From contig NZ_RSEC01000058.1 in assembly GCF_003937945.1 (NCBI RefSeq), forward strand, positions 248,001-312,000: a stretch of 64,000 nt of DNA, in the 5' to 3' direction. Below are positions 1 to 9,838 of the stretch, one piece after another (position 1 is the stretch's first letter; each line of letters begins with the position of its first letter). A program made the position numbers and the translations under genes. This DNA comes from Amycolatopsis eburnea. GTDB lineage: Bacteria; Actinomycetota; Actinomycetes; Mycobacteriales; Pseudonocardiaceae. The notes beneath the pieces are model-generated. The model made no database searches. It saw only the letters and a list, made by a program, of their open reading frames with translations, and was not told where the DNA came from.

Positions 1-925
1 ACCCGCAGGTCGTGGCGACGCGGGCGAGGGTGTCGTCGGTCGTTTCCAGCCGTTGGCGGGCGGCCTCGACCCGCGCGTGCTCGACGTACGCGGCGGGTGT
101 CATGCCCAGCTCCGCCTTGAACACGCGCGTGAGCTGCCGGTCGGTGAGGTGGGCGTGCGCGGCCAGGTCGGTGACGGTCAGCGGCTCGGTGAGGTGGGTG
201 GCGATGTGGTGGCGCAGCTGCTCGACCCGCCGGGTCGCCGACGCCGGTTCGAGGGACACGCTGAACTGGCTCTGCCCGCCGGGCCGGCGCAGGAACATGA
301 CGAGCTGGCGGGCGACGCGGGCCGCCGGTTCCGGGCCGAAGTCGTCCTCCACCAGCGCCAGCGCGAGGTCGAGGCAGGCGGTCAGGCCGGCCCCGGTCCA
401 CACGTCGCCGTCGCGGATGAAGATCGGGTCGGCGTCCACGGCGACCCCGGGGTGCTCCTCGGCGAGCTGCCGGGCGGTGGACCAGTGCGTGGTGGCGCGC
501 TTGCCCTCGAGCAGCCCGGCGGCCGCGAGCACGTGCGCCCCGACGCAGACGGACGCCACCCGCCGCGCCCGCGCGGCCAGCTCGCGGACGGCGTCGACCA
601 CGGCGGGATCGCACTCGGCGACGATCTCCCGGTGCGGCCCGACGGTCACGGCGCCCGGCACGACCAGCGTGTCGATCGCCCGCCCGGCGAGGTCGTCGAA
701 GGTGGTGTCCGGCAGCACGCGCACGCCGGCCGACGTCGTCACCGGGTCCGCCGCCCCGGCCGCGAGCACGACGCGGTAGCCGGACGGGCGGTCCAGCTCC
801 CGTTGCAGCAGCGAGAAGACCTCGGCCGGGCCGGTCACGTCGAGCAGGTCGGCCCCGTCGAACAGGACCACGACGATCAGCCGTTCCACCGTGCGCACTC
901 CCATGTCGGTTTCTGCGTCTCGCAT
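1..925 (-). CDS. GlxA-type transcriptional regulator (DJ-1/PfpI domain plus AraC helix-turn-helix), C-terminus cut by window edge
   Basis: Read on the minus strand, the protein begins MRDAETDMGVRTVERLIVVV and has a DJ-1/PfpI-like domain over roughly residues 10-180, including the segment RVASVCVGAHVLAAAGLLEG that holds the nucleophile-elbow cysteine of this fold. An AraC-type DNA-binding domain follows (TVTDLAAHAHLTDRQLTRVF). The last helix-turn-helix is interrupted at base 1, so a few dozen residues are missing. Starts at 925 (ATG) and 904 (ATG) are both possible. The gene is divergent from the isochorismatase-like gene at 986, and GlxA-type regulators commonly control such a divergent hydrolase, so that gene is the probable target (inference). 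Confidence 0.85.
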   Translation of the reverse strand, partial: MRDAETDMGVRTVERLIVVVLFDGADLLDVTGPAEVFSLLQRELDRPSGYRVVLAAGAADPVTTSAGVRVLPDTTFDDLAGRAIDTLVVPGAVTVGPHREIVAECDPAVVDAVRELAARARRVASVCVGAHVLAAAGLLEGKRATTHWSTARQLAEEHPGVAVDADPIFIRDGDVWTGAGLTACLDLALALVEDDFGPEPAARVARQLVMFLRRPGGQSQFSVSLEPASATRRVEQLRHHIATHLTEPLTVTDLAAHAHLTDRQLTRVFKAELGMTPAAYVEHARVEAARQRLETTDDTLARVATTCG

Positions 926-985
926 GTCATTGCCGACACGCACGGCCGACTTTAGCGTCGGTGGGGCCGACGAAAGGAACGAGAA

Positions 986-1576
986 ATGCCGAGGACGACG
1001 CTGCGGGAGCTGAGCGGGCTCGACCGGACCCCCGCCGCACTGGCCGGGTCGACGCTGATCCTGGTCGACTACCAGAACACGTACACGAGGGGAGTCATGG
1101 AGCTGGACGGCTGGCGGCCCGCGCTGACCGCCGCCAAGGACCTGCTGACCCGCGCCAGAACGGCCGGCGCGAAGGTTGTCCACGTCGCCCACGACGGCGG
1201 CGCGGGCAGCGCGTACGACGTCCGGACCGACATCGGCGCCATCCACCCGGACGTCGCCCCGGCCGAGGGAGAGCCGGTGGTCGTGAAGGCCGCTCCGAAC
1301 GCCTTCGTGGGCACGGACCTGGGCGAGCTGGTGGACGCGGCGGGCAACGAGACCGTGGTGGTGGCCGGGTTCATGACCAACATGTGCGTCACGTTCACCG
1401 CGGAGGGCGCGTTCCTGCGCGGCAACACCCCGACGGTGGTGGCGGAAGCGTGCGCGACCCGGCCGCTGGCGACGGCGGTCGCGGAGGTGAGTGCCGAGCA
1501 GCTGCACCACAGCGCGCTGGCGACGATCGCGGACCTGTACGGGGTGGTCGTGGCGAGCGTCGGCGATTTGAGGTAG
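986..1576 (+). CDS. Isochorismatase-family cysteine hydrolase
   Basis: The 196-residue protein has the usual length for the isochorismatase-like (nicotinamidase/N-carbamoylsarcosine amidase) superfamily. The catalytic triad can be read as Asp in LILVDYQNTY, Lys in VVVKAAPNAF, and Cys in GFMTNMCVTF, so the enzyme looks intact. It probably hydrolyses an amide or vinyl-ether bond of a small cytoplasmic metabolite, but the substrate cannot be read from sequence. A GAAAGGA ribosome site sits about 8 bases before the ATG. The gene is divergent from the GlxA-type regulator to its left, with only about 60 bases between them holding both promoters. Confidence 0.9.
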   Translation: MPRTTLRELSGLDRTPAALAGSTLILVDYQNTYTRGVMELDGWRPALTAAKDLLTRARTAGAKVVHVAHDGGAGSAYDVRTDIGAIHPDVAPAEGEPVVVKAAPNAFVGTDLGELVDAAGNETVVVAGFMTNMCVTFTAEGAFLRGNTPTVVAEACATRPLATAVAEVSAEQLHHSALATIADLYGVVVASVGDLR

Positions 1577-1651
1577 CCGAGGGCGGGTGGCCGGTGCCGG
1601 CCGTCCCGAACCCGGTGTGCGACCGCCCGGTGACTGGCAGGATCGGGGCCC

Positions 1652-2599
1652 GTGGCCAACGAACTCGAGCGCGTGCTGCGGACCAGGACGATCCTGCTGT
1701 GGGGCGCCGGGCTCCTGGTGCTCGCCGCGGTGTCGGCCACCCTGCTGCTCACCCTGCTGGGCGGCGGCCGTCCGGAGGATTCCGCGCGGCTGGACGCGCT
1801 CAAGACCGCCGCCAACATCGTCGTCGGGACCGGGGGTGCCGCCGCGCTGCTGCTCGCCGCGCGGCGGCAGCGGTCCGCCGAGCTGGACCTCGTGCAGAAG
1901 GACCACGACGCCACCGAGCGGCGGGTCACCGAGATCTACGGGAAGGCCGCCGACCAGCTCGGCAGCGACAAGGCGCCCGTGCGGCTCGCCGGGCTCTACG
2001 CGCTCGAACGGCTCGCCGGCGGGTACCCCGAGCACCGGCAGACGATCGTCAACGTCTTCTGCGCCTACCTGCGGATGCCGTACGAGCACGACGCCGAGCA
2101 CCTCGAGGAGCTGCAGGTCCGCAAGACCGCGCAGCGCATCCTGCTGCTGCACCTGCGGCCCGGCAAGCCCGAGACCCCGAACGGCGGCTTCTGGCCCGAC
2201 ATCGACCTCGACTTCTCCGGGGCGAAGCTCGTCGGGCTGACGCTCACGCACTGCTCGATCCGGTCGATCGTCTGCTACGGCACGACGTTCTTCGAGCTGG
2301 CCGCGTTCCGCGGTACCGAATTCCGCACCAAAGCGGACTTCAACAAAGCCGAGTTCAAGGACCGCGCCGATTTCCGCGGAACCGTTTTCGGCGGCGAGCG
2401 CGATTCCTTCAACGGCGCCGTTTTCGCTGGTCCGGCCGATTTCGGCAGCAAGTCGGCGGCGCGGCTGGCCGGCTCGACCGCGCAACGCGGATTTCCCCGG
2501 ACCTGGCCGCCGGGCTGGGAAGAACGGGCGCTCGCCGACCGGCCGGGCTGGGCGGAATTGACACGAAAGGATGAGCCGGGACAACCGGAGCGTCGCTAG
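1652..2599 (+). CDS. Membrane protein with C-terminal pentapeptide-like repeats
   Basis: The 315-residue protein starts at GTG 1652. It has two hydrophobic segments near residues 14-38 and 52-72, then a soluble region beginning with a charged helix (QRSAELDLVQKDHDATERRV). The last third carries phenylalanine-spaced, pentapeptide-like repeats with F at about every tenth position (for example FRTKADFNKAEFKDRADFRG). Similar actinobacterial proteins are annotated as pentapeptide-repeat membrane proteins of unknown role. Segment RLAGLYALERLAGGYPEHRQ is typical of that group. No operon partner is evident. The function is unknown. Confidence 0.75.
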   Translation: MANELERVLRTRTILLWGAGLLVLAAVSATLLLTLLGGGRPEDSARLDALKTAANIVVGTGGAAALLLAARRQRSAELDLVQKDHDATERRVTEIYGKAADQLGSDKAPVRLAGLYALERLAGGYPEHRQTIVNVFCAYLRMPYEHDAEHLEELQVRKTAQRILLLHLRPGKPETPNGGFWPDIDLDFSGAKLVGLTLTHCSIRSIVCYGTTFFELAAFRGTEFRTKADFNKAEFKDRADFRGTVFGGERDSFNGAVFAGPADFGSKSAARLAGSTAQRGFPRTWPPGWEERALADRPGWAELTRKDEPGQPERR

Positions 2600-2651
2600 G
2601 ATCGTGTTCTCAGTGAAGTCGCCGTTCCACGACACGGGAGGTGAACTGGCG

Positions 2652-2801
2652 ATGATCACCGGTCGGGTGTGCCTGGTTTTGCGGACGGGTTGCCGCGTGC
2701 CGATCGGCGCCGGGTGGACCCTCCGGGACGGGATGACGGCTCAGCGTGCGGCGGCCCTCGGGCCGGAACCGGTGCGGACGAGCGGCTTGGTGGCTGCCTG
2801 A
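2652..2801 (+). CDS. Possible 49-codon cysteine-containing upstream ORF before cbs
   Basis: An ATG at 2652 lies 6-7 bases after a strong GGGAGGTG ribosome site and opens a 49-codon frame beginning MITGRVCLVLRTGCRVPIGA, ending 129 bases before cbs. Two cysteines fall in the first 14 residues. Cys-bearing leader peptides ahead of sulfur-metabolism genes are known in actinobacteria, so a cysteine-sensing attenuator is possible. No clear competing hairpins were seen after it. It may also be a chance frame in GC-rich DNA. Confidence 0.35.
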   Translation: MITGRVCLVLRTGCRVPIGAGWTLRDGMTAQRAAALGPEPVRTSGLVAA

Positions 2802-2930
2802 GGAGTCCTCGCCGGGCCGTCCGACCTCGCTGCCGCTGCCCGGCATCACCGACGCGCACCCGGAGGCCCCCGGGCCCCGATCGCGCGTGAGGTGGACAAC
2901 GCCACCGGTCGGCCGTTTAGGCTGGCAAGC

Positions 2931-4301
<1,371 letters not shown>

Positions 4302-4331
4302 ACAGAGCCTGAGAAGTGTCTTAATCGGCGG

Positions 4332-4365
4332 ACCCGGCAGGGGCGTTACGAGCGCCCTGCCGGGT
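4332..4365 (+). terminator. Hairpin after cbs
   Basis: Arms ACCCGGCAGGG (4332-4342) and CCCTGCCGGGT (4355-4365) pair perfectly over 11 bp around a 12-base loop, 30 bases past the cbs stop. There is no T-run, which is common for terminator hairpins in high-GC actinobacteria. It also lies in the leader of the next gene. Confidence 0.6.
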
Positions 4366-4429
4366 GATCCGATAGCGTGGGCGCGAGTAGAACACTTTCG
4401 CGTCCTCGTCAAGGGGGTTCAAGACCCAC

Positions 4430-5917
4430 ATGAGTGCACCGCAGCCACCGAACCAGCCGTGGGGTGGCGGCCAGCCACCTCAAGGCCCGCCGAGTGGCCC
4501 CCAGCCGCAGCAGGACCCGTTCGGCAGCCCGGAACCGACCCAGGTCGTCCAGCCCGCCCAGCCCCAGAGCGGTTCCCCGTTCGGGGAGACGCCGGAGCCG
4601 ACCCAGGTCGTCCAGCCTGCCCAGCCGGGTGAGGGCGGGGCGGGCGCGACCCAGGCGATGCCGCCGGTCGACGCGAACGCGACCCAGATGGTGAACCCGG
4701 TCGGCGGCGGCGACGCCCCGGGCGCGGACTCCACCCAGCTGGTCCCGCCGGGCTCCCAGCCCCAGGGGATCCCGTACACCCCGCCGCCGAGCGCGGCCGA
4801 CAACCCGGCCGCGGCGTTCGGCCAGCAGCCGGGCGGGTTCGGCCAGCCCGAGCAGCAGGGCGGCTTCGGCCAGCCCGGTCAGCCGGGCGGGTTCGGGCAG
4901 CAGCCGGGTGGCTTCGGCCAGCCGGGCCAGCCCCCGCAGGGCTTCGGCGCCCCCGGGTTCGGCGGCCCGCAGCAGCCCGGCTTCGGCGGGCAGCCGCAGC
5001 CGTTCGGCGCGGCTCCGGCGGGTGGCGGCAACGCCCTGTACGGCTACATCGCCGGCGGCGTCGTCGCGGTCATGGGCCTGATCGCGCTGATCATCTCCTT
5101 CGGCTACATGGGCGACGCGAGCGACTACTCCAAGCTCTTCGACAGCGCGCCCAGCCAGGAAGCGATCAAGGACGTCCTCGACCGGCTCGGCATCATCGGC
5201 CCGGGGACCGTCTGGTTCTACGTGATCATGATCCTGGTCGGCTCGCTGCTCTCCCTCGCCGGCGGTGTCGGCCTCGCCCTCGCGGGCAAGCTGGGCGGCA
5301 TCAAGAAGCTCGTCCCGATCGTGGTCGTCGCGGGCGGTGCGCTGCTCACGCTGTTCGCGCTGCTGCTCAAGATCGGCATGACGCCGAAGGCCGAGGCGCT
5401 CGCGCAGGTTTCGGCGTCCGCGAAGGACACCTTCGGCCTCGGGCTCCCGCCGCTGATCCTCGGCGTGCTCATCCTCATCGCGGGTGTGCTCGGCCTGATC
5501 CCGGCGACCGCGCAGTTCGTCGGCCTCGGCGGCGGTACCGCGCCGGCCGGGCCGCAGGGCTTCGGTGGTCCGCCCCAGGGCTTCGGTGGCCCGCAGCAGC
5601 CGGGCGGCTTCGGCCAGCCGGGCCAGCCCGGTCCGCCGCAGGGCTTCGGGCAGCCGCCGCAGGGCTACGGCCAGCCCCCGGGCTACGGCCAGCCGGGCGG
5701 CACCAACCCGTCGAGCGGCGGGTTCCCGCAGCCGTCGAGCGGGGGCTTCCCCGGTCAGCCGCAGCAGCCGGGCGGGTACGGCCAGCCGGGTCAGCCCCCG
5801 CAGGGCTACCCGCAGCAGCCGGGCCAGCCGCCGCAGGGCTACGGCCAGCAGCCGGGCCAGCAGGGCCCGCCGAGCGGTGGGTTCGGCCAGCCCGGCCAGC
5901 CGCCGCAGCAGTGGTGA
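4430..5917 (+). CDS. Proline/glycine/glutamine-rich four-helix membrane protein
   Basis: The 495-residue protein is a low-complexity, membrane, low-complexity sandwich. Residues 1-200 and 366-495 are rich in P, Q, G and F (repeats such as GGFGQPGQP and PPQGYGQ), and four hydrophobic helices lie near residues 205-226, 261-286, 293-314 and 336-360. Its place between cbs and metB equals that of the proline-rich antigen homologue Rv1078 in M. tuberculosis (recalled), but the membrane core looks more like the DUF5336 (34 kDa antigen) type than RDD. Five TQ motifs, at T37, T58, T74, T85 and T102, recur in the N-terminal tail and may be kinase or FHA targets (inference). Confidence 0.8.
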   Translation: MSAPQPPNQPWGGGQPPQGPPSGPQPQQDPFGSPEPTQVVQPAQPQSGSPFGETPEPTQVVQPAQPGEGGAGATQAMPPVDANATQMVNPVGGGDAPGADSTQLVPPGSQPQGIPYTPPPSAADNPAAAFGQQPGGFGQPEQQGGFGQPGQPGGFGQQPGGFGQPGQPPQGFGAPGFGGPQQPGFGGQPQPFGAAPAGGGNALYGYIAGGVVAVMGLIALIISFGYMGDASDYSKLFDSAPSQEAIKDVLDRLGIIGPGTVWFYVIMILVGSLLSLAGGVGLALAGKLGGIKKLVPIVVVAGGALLTLFALLLKIGMTPKAEALAQVSASAKDTFGLGLPPLILGVLILIAGVLGLIPATAQFVGLGGGTAPAGPQGFGGPPQGFGGPQQPGGFGQPGQPGPPQGFGQPPQGYGQPPGYGQPGGTNPSSGGFPQPSSGGFPGQPQQPGGYGQPGQPPQGYPQQPGQPPQGYGQQPGQQGPPSGGFGQPGQPPQQW

Positions 5918-5932
5918 ACTGAACGCCATCCC

Positions 5933-5963
5933 GTGCCCCGGAGCCCATTCGGCTCCGGGGCAC
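5933..5963 (+). terminator. Strong hairpin terminator
   Basis: A 13-bp perfect stem (GTGCCCCGGAGCC / GGCTCCGGGGCAC) closes a 5-base loop 16 bases after the preceding stop codon. No T-run follows. Confidence 0.75.
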
Positions 5964-6155
5964 GCTGCATTCACGGGCCGAATCCGCAATTGTCCGAAGA
6001 GGACAAAAGCTCGCGTGACATGATTTCCGCCGCTACCGCACAATAATGATCTTGGGTTCCGCCGTCCGGCCGAATTCCGTTCCGATTCCGGACTACTCCC
6101 GCCATTCCGGTCTAAGGTGAGCGCCGTCGTACTGGGCTTGCCTGATGGGGGACTT

Positions 6156-6689
6156 GTGACCGGCTTTCCGGTAGCGCGTTCGCATTCGTATTCATCGACT
6201 CGGCCATCCGGAGTAACGGCGGTGCTCGCCGGCCTGCTCGGTATTCCGGCCGCGGTCGCCGCGGGATACGTGCCGGTCAAGATGTTCCTCGACATGCCCG
6301 CGGAATTCAGCCTCGGCGCGTTGCCGGGCCTGGTGCTCGCGGACTTCGCCGGCTACCTCGTCGCGGGGCTCGTCCTGCTCCTCGGTTCGCTGTCGACGCT
6401 GTTCCGCGCGACGGCGGGCGCGGTCCTGCTCGGCGTCGGCGCGCTGCTGGCCATCGGGGCGCTGCTCACCGAACCGCTGTCGATGGGCGTGCCGCTCGGC
6501 CGCTTCGCCGACGCGATGTTCACGCACGGCGGCCTCGCCATGGTCGACCGCGTCGGCCTCGCCACGCTCTCGGTGCTCGTGCTGGTCCTGGCCTTCCTGC
6601 CGCCGACGTTCCGGTACCTGCGCTACCGCGCCGCGCTGCCCGTGCTGGCCGGTCAGGGCGCGTACTCGGCGTCGTCGCGGAGTTGGTGA
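6156..6689 (+). CDS. Four-helix membrane protein of unknown function (1 of 3)
   Basis: From a GTG at 6156 (GGGG ribosome site just upstream) the frame gives a 177-residue protein with four hydrophobic helices: a first at GVTAVLAGLLGIPAAVAAGY, then ADFAGYLVAGLVLLLGSLST, AVLLGVGALLAIGALL, and VLVLVLAFLPPTF. An extension up to 6117 is possible but unconvincing. It is the first of three consecutive small membrane proteins of alike topology (6712 and 7190 follow with gaps of 22 and 4 bases), so they probably form one transcript and arose by duplication. The function is unknown. Confidence 0.7.
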   Translation: MTGFPVARSHSYSSTRPSGVTAVLAGLLGIPAAVAAGYVPVKMFLDMPAEFSLGALPGLVLADFAGYLVAGLVLLLGSLSTLFRATAGAVLLGVGALLAIGALLTEPLSMGVPLGRFADAMFTHGGLAMVDRVGLATLSVLVLVLAFLPPTFRYLRYRAALPVLAGQGAYSASSRSW

Positions 6690-6711
6690 GTTCCGCCGCC
6701 GCGGGACCGCG

Positions 6712-7185
6712 GTGGTCGCCGCCGTGCTGGCCCTGATCACCGGTCTGTGGTTCTTCGCGGGCATCCCGTGGAGCGGCTTCCACCCGATCCCGGAGGTCAT
6801 CGCCGGCCAGTTCGCCGACGCGCTGCTCGGCCTGCTGCTGGTGCTCGGCGGCATCCTGCTGCTCGCCCGCAAGGGTGCGGGCCGCGTGCTGAGCGTCGTC
6901 GGCGCGGCGCTGGCGCTGCTCGCGCTGGTCGCCAGCACGGTGCTCGCCGAGTGGCACTTCTCCTTCTACGCGGGGGGCCCGGCGCCGTTCGACGTCGGCT
7001 CGGTGCTGCTGCGCCGCGCGCTGCCGATGCTGCCGTTCGTGCTGCTGCTGGTGTTCGCGGCGCTCCCGTCCACCGGCCGCTGGACCCGGCGGCAGCGGCC
7101 CCCGATGATCACGTACGGTCACCAGCCGTATCCTCAGCAGCAGTACCCGCCCCACCAGCAGGGCGGCCGACCCCCGGGCTGGTGA
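6712..7185 (+). CDS. Four-helix membrane protein of unknown function (2 of 3)
   Basis: A 157-residue protein from GTG 6712, with helices at VAAVLALITGLWFFAGI, ADALLGLLLVLGGILLL, VLSVVGAALALLALVAST and RRALPMLPFVLLLVFAALP, then a cytoplasmic-type tail rich in P, Q, Y and G that resembles the tails of the 4430-5917 protein. It sits 22 bases after the previous gene and 4 bases before the next. Its frame stays open upstream of 6712 into the previous gene without another start codon, so the true start is uncertain. No enzymatic motif is visible. Confidence 0.7.
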   Translation: MVAAVLALITGLWFFAGIPWSGFHPIPEVIAGQFADALLGLLLVLGGILLLARKGAGRVLSVVGAALALLALVASTVLAEWHFSFYAGGPAPFDVGSVLLRRALPMLPFVLLLVFAALPSTGRWTRRQRPPMITYGHQPYPQQQYPPHQQGGRPPGW

Positions 7186-7189
7186 CGCC

Positions 7190-7624
7190 GTGACCACCTC
7201 CACCGAAGGCCGCACAGCGCTCGCGGCGGCGGCCCTGTCCCTGCTGGGCGGCCTGCTCTACACGGCAGGGTTCGTGCTGGACGTGGTCACACTGGCCCGC
7301 TTCCCGGCCGACGCGGCCCGAGTCGGCCTGCACGCGGCGGTCGACGCGGTCTTGGCGTCGGCCCTGCTCCCCGGCGGCATCCTGCTGCTGCGCCGCCACC
7401 CGGTCGGCCGGATCGGCTGCGTGGCCGGCAGCTCGGCGGCGCTCCTGGCGACGCTGACGTCGCTGATATTGGCGGCTACCGGTCTCGCGGTGGTCGACCT
7501 CGGCGGCCCGGGCGACCTGGCCGCGGGCGGACTGGCGGCGCTCGCACTGGTGCTGCCGCCGTCGGTCGCCACCCTGGCGCTGGCCGCCTCCCGGCCGGCG
7601 GCCCGCTGGGTCGGGACGGCCTGA
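7190..7624 (+). CDS. Four-helix membrane protein of unknown function (3 of 3)
   Basis: A 144-residue protein starting with GTG 7190, four bases after the previous stop. It shows four hydrophobic helices (AAAALSLLGGLLYTAGFVLD, AVDAVLASALLPGGILLLRR, AALLATLTSLILAATGLAVV and AALALVLPPSVATLALAAS) with short loops and almost no soluble part. The pattern helix, LLPGGILLLRR, helix parallels LVLGGILLLARK in the preceding protein, supporting common descent. Nothing in it suggests a reaction. Confidence 0.7.
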   Translation: MTTSTEGRTALAAAALSLLGGLLYTAGFVLDVVTLARFPADAARVGLHAAVDAVLASALLPGGILLLRRHPVGRIGCVAGSSAALLATLTSLILAATGLAVVDLGGPGDLAAGGLAALALVLPPSVATLALAASRPAARWVGTA

Positions 7625-7761
7625 TCTCCGCCCGTGCGGACTTGCGCCCGCCGAAGTCGATCGCGACGTGACCGGTGACCTGGCCACCAGCCGACCCGCC
7701 CGCCGCGGTGAGACCCATCCCACCTGACGGGAATGTTCGCGCCAGGCCTTACGCTGAACAG

Positions 7762-8919
7762 ATGGTGGACGACTACTCCGAACTGGGCTTCGAGACCCGC
7801 GCGATCCACGCGGGACAGAAGCCCGACCCCCGCACCGGCGCGGTGATCGTGCCGATCTACCAGACCTCGACCTACGCGCAGGACGGCGTGGGCGGGACCC
7901 GCGAGGGCGACTACGAGTACTCGCGCACCGCGAACCCGACCCGTTCGGCGCTGGAGGAGGCGCTGGCCTCGCTGGAAGGCGGCCGGCACGCGCTGGCCTT
8001 CGCGTCCGGCATGGCCGCGTCCGACGTGGTGCTGCGCAGTACCCTGCGCCCGGGTGACCACCTCGTGCTCGGCAACGACGCGTACGGCGGCACGTTCCGG
8101 CTGATCGACAAGGTGCTCAGCCTCTGGGGCGTCGAGCACACCGTCGCGAACCTGGCCGACCTCGACGAGGTGCGCGCGGCGATCCGCCCCGAGACCAAGC
8201 TCATCTGGTGCGAGTCGCCCACCAACCCGATGCTCGGGATCGCCGACATCGCGGGGCTGGCCGGTGTCGCGCACGACGCCGGCGCCCGCCTGGTCGTCGA
8301 CAACACCTTCGCGACGCCGTACCTGCAGAACCCGCTCGCGCTGGGCGCGGACATCGTCCTGCACTCGACGACCAAGTACCTCGGCGGGCACTCCGACGTC
8401 GTCGGCGGCGCGATCATCACGAACGAGGACGAGCTGCGCGAGCAGTTCTTCTTCCTCCGCAACTCCGCCGGCGCGGTGCCCGGCCCGTTCGACGCCTGGC
8501 TGACGCTGCGCGGCATCAAGACGCTGGCCCTGCGCATGGAGCGGCACAGCGACAACGCCGAGCGCATCGTCCAGGCGCTGGTCAACCACCCGAAGGTGGC
8601 CAAGGTCTACTACCCGGGCCTGCCGGAACACCCGGGCCACGAGATCGCGGCGAAGCAGATGCGCCGCTTCGGCGGCATGGTCTCGTTCAGCCACGCGGAC
8701 GGCGAGCAGGCGGCGCTGGAAGTCGCTTCGCGCACGAAGCTGTTCATCCTCGCGGAGTCGCTCGGCGGCATCGAGTCGCTGATCGAGCACCCGGGCAAGA
8801 TGACGCACGCGAGCACGGCGGGCTCGACCCTGCAGGTCCCGGCCGACCTGCTGCGCCTCTCGGTCGGCATCGAGGACGGCCGCGACCTGGTCGCCGACCT
8901 GCTGGCGGCGCTGGACTGA
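7762..8919 (+). CDS. metB: Cystathionine gamma-synthase / gamma-lyase family enzyme
   Basis: The 385-residue PLP enzyme of the Cys/Met metabolism family starts at ATG 7762. The PLP lysine is about K205 in HSTTKYLGGH, and the family signatures YEYSRTANPTRSALE and VVDNTFATPYLQNPL are present. It either makes cystathionine from O-acyl-homoserine or cleaves it; sequence alone does not separate the two. Adjacency to cbs on the same strand suggests a transsulfuration role, and the position equals metB (Rv1079) of M. tuberculosis as I recall it. The reading frame is open further upstream, but only this start gives the standard N-terminus. Confidence 0.92.
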   Translation: MVDDYSELGFETRAIHAGQKPDPRTGAVIVPIYQTSTYAQDGVGGTREGDYEYSRTANPTRSALEEALASLEGGRHALAFASGMAASDVVLRSTLRPGDHLVLGNDAYGGTFRLIDKVLSLWGVEHTVANLADLDEVRAAIRPETKLIWCESPTNPMLGIADIAGLAGVAHDAGARLVVDNTFATPYLQNPLALGADIVLHSTTKYLGGHSDVVGGAIITNEDELREQFFFLRNSAGAVPGPFDAWLTLRGIKTLALRMERHSDNAERIVQALVNHPKVAKVYYPGLPEHPGHEIAAKQMRRFGGMVSFSHADGEQAALEVASRTKLFILAESLGGIESLIEHPGKMTHASTAGSTLQVPADLLRLSVGIEDGRDLVADLLAALD

Positions 8920-8920
8920 C

Positions 8921-9012
8921 CCAAGCGCCCCAAGGCGGCCTTGGTTGCATCTGACGCACCGAAGGCCGCCTTGGGTGCGTCAGACGCACCGAAGGCCACA
9001 TTGGGGCGCTTG
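8921..9012. repeat. Compound palindromic intergenic repeat between convergent genes
   Basis: The outer arms CAAGCGCCCCAA (8922-8933) and TTGGGGCGCTTG (9001-9012) are exact inverted repeats. Inside are GGTGCGTC/GACGCACC (8974-8990) and two direct copies of GACGCACCGAAGGCC (8953 and 8983). It fills the gap between metB and the VOC gene and could terminate both transcripts. The modular build suggests a dispersed repeat family. Confidence 0.7.
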
Positions 9013-9024
9013 AGACGGGAGCGG

Positions 9025-9468
9025 TCAGTTCAGCTCTTCGGCGAGCCCGACGACGATCCCCTCGGGACCGCGGACGTAGCACAGCCGGAAGATGCCCCCG
9101 TACGGCTCGATCTCGCCCACGAGCTCGGCGCCGTGCGGGCGCAGGCGGTCGAGGACGTCGTCGAGGTTCTCGTCGAGCGCGAACATGATGCGGCGGTAGC
9201 CCAGCGTGTTCGACGGCGCGATCTTCGGCTCCGGGACGACGGCCTTGGGCTGGTGGAACCGCGCCAGCTCGATGCCGCCGTTGCCGTCCGGCATCCGCAG
9301 CATGGCGATGTCCTGCTTGACGTCCTCGAGGCCGATCACGCGTTCCGCGAAGCGCCCCTCGAGCGGGCCTTTGCCTTCGAGGCGCATCCCGAGCTCGACG
9401 AAGAACGCGATGACGGCGTCCAGGTCTTCGACGACGATGAGGACGTTGTCCATCCGCTTGAGCGCCAA
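9025..9468 (-). CDS. VOC-superfamily (glyoxalase/bleomycin-resistance fold) protein
   Basis: The 147-residue protein begins MALKRMDNVLIVVEDLDAVI and matches the length and the two beta-alpha-beta-beta-beta modules of the vicinal-oxygen-chelate fold. The second module ends in the typical FRLCYVRGPEGIVVGLAEEL, with a Glu (PEG) at the usual metal-ligand position. Possible roles are glyoxalase-like isomerisation, dioxygenation or drug binding; the substrate is unknown. It lies 10 bases after the small secreted or membrane protein gene on the same strand, so the two may be co-transcribed. Confidence 0.88.
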   Translation of the reverse strand: MALKRMDNVLIVVEDLDAVIAFFVELGMRLEGKGPLEGRFAERVIGLEDVKQDIAMLRMPDGNGGIELARFHQPKAVVPEPKIAPSNTLGYRRIMFALDENLDDVLDRLRPHGAELVGEIEPYGGIFRLCYVRGPEGIVVGLAEELN

Positions 9469-9478
9469 CGGGGGTTCC

Positions 9479-9742
9479 TCAGGGGTTGTAGTTGCCGTGC
9501 ACCACGCCGCCGGCCTGCTGCGTGCCCGTGGCCGGCAGCTTCGCGCCGTCGACGCAGCCGCCGACCAGCTCGACGTGGCTGTCGTGGCGGATGTACTGGG
9601 CTGGCGAGCCGCACGAGGCGCTGTCCACCGTGATGTACGCGGCTCCGGTGAGCGCCGCGGCCGAGGCCAGCCCGATCACGAGCGGGACCAGCCCGGCGGA
9701 CCGGGTGGCGCGAGCCCGTCGAGCGTCGTTCCCCCGTGCCAT
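9479..9742 (-). CDS. Small single-helix exported or membrane protein, hypothetical
   Basis: An ATG at 9742 preceded by GGGAGC gives an 87-residue protein with a positively charged start (MARGNDARRARATR) and one hydrophobic helix (AGLVPLVIGLASAAALTGAAY). A short outside domain follows with two cysteines (SASCGSP and VGGCVDG) that could form a disulfide. It looks like an uncleaved signal anchor or a signal peptide. It lies 10 bases upstream of the VOC gene. The function is unknown. Confidence 0.65.
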   Translation of the reverse strand: MARGNDARRARATRSAGLVPLVIGLASAAALTGAAYITVDSASCGSPAQYIRHDSHVELVGGCVDGAKLPATGTQQAGGVVHGNYNP

Positions 9743-9838
9743 GAGTTGCTCCCTGTTTACCGCGTGTTGACGCGTCCCAGGGTACCCGGACCGCGGTCCG
9801 GTCAACCTGTGGATCTCCTGAGTGGCATAGTCCGGCCC

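Noticed and set aside
12-955. Plus-strand frames over the first kilobase
   Set aside because: They are opposite the clear GlxA-type regulator encoded on the minus strand.
2571-2651. Extending the upstream ORF before cbs back to 2571
   Set aside because: That start lacks a ribosome site and overlaps the end of the preceding gene; 2652 has a strong one.
6156-7185. The first two small membrane genes considered as one frameshifted gene
   Set aside because: Each part has its own four-helix core and a plausible start, and a third similar gene follows, so separate paralogues are the simpler reading.
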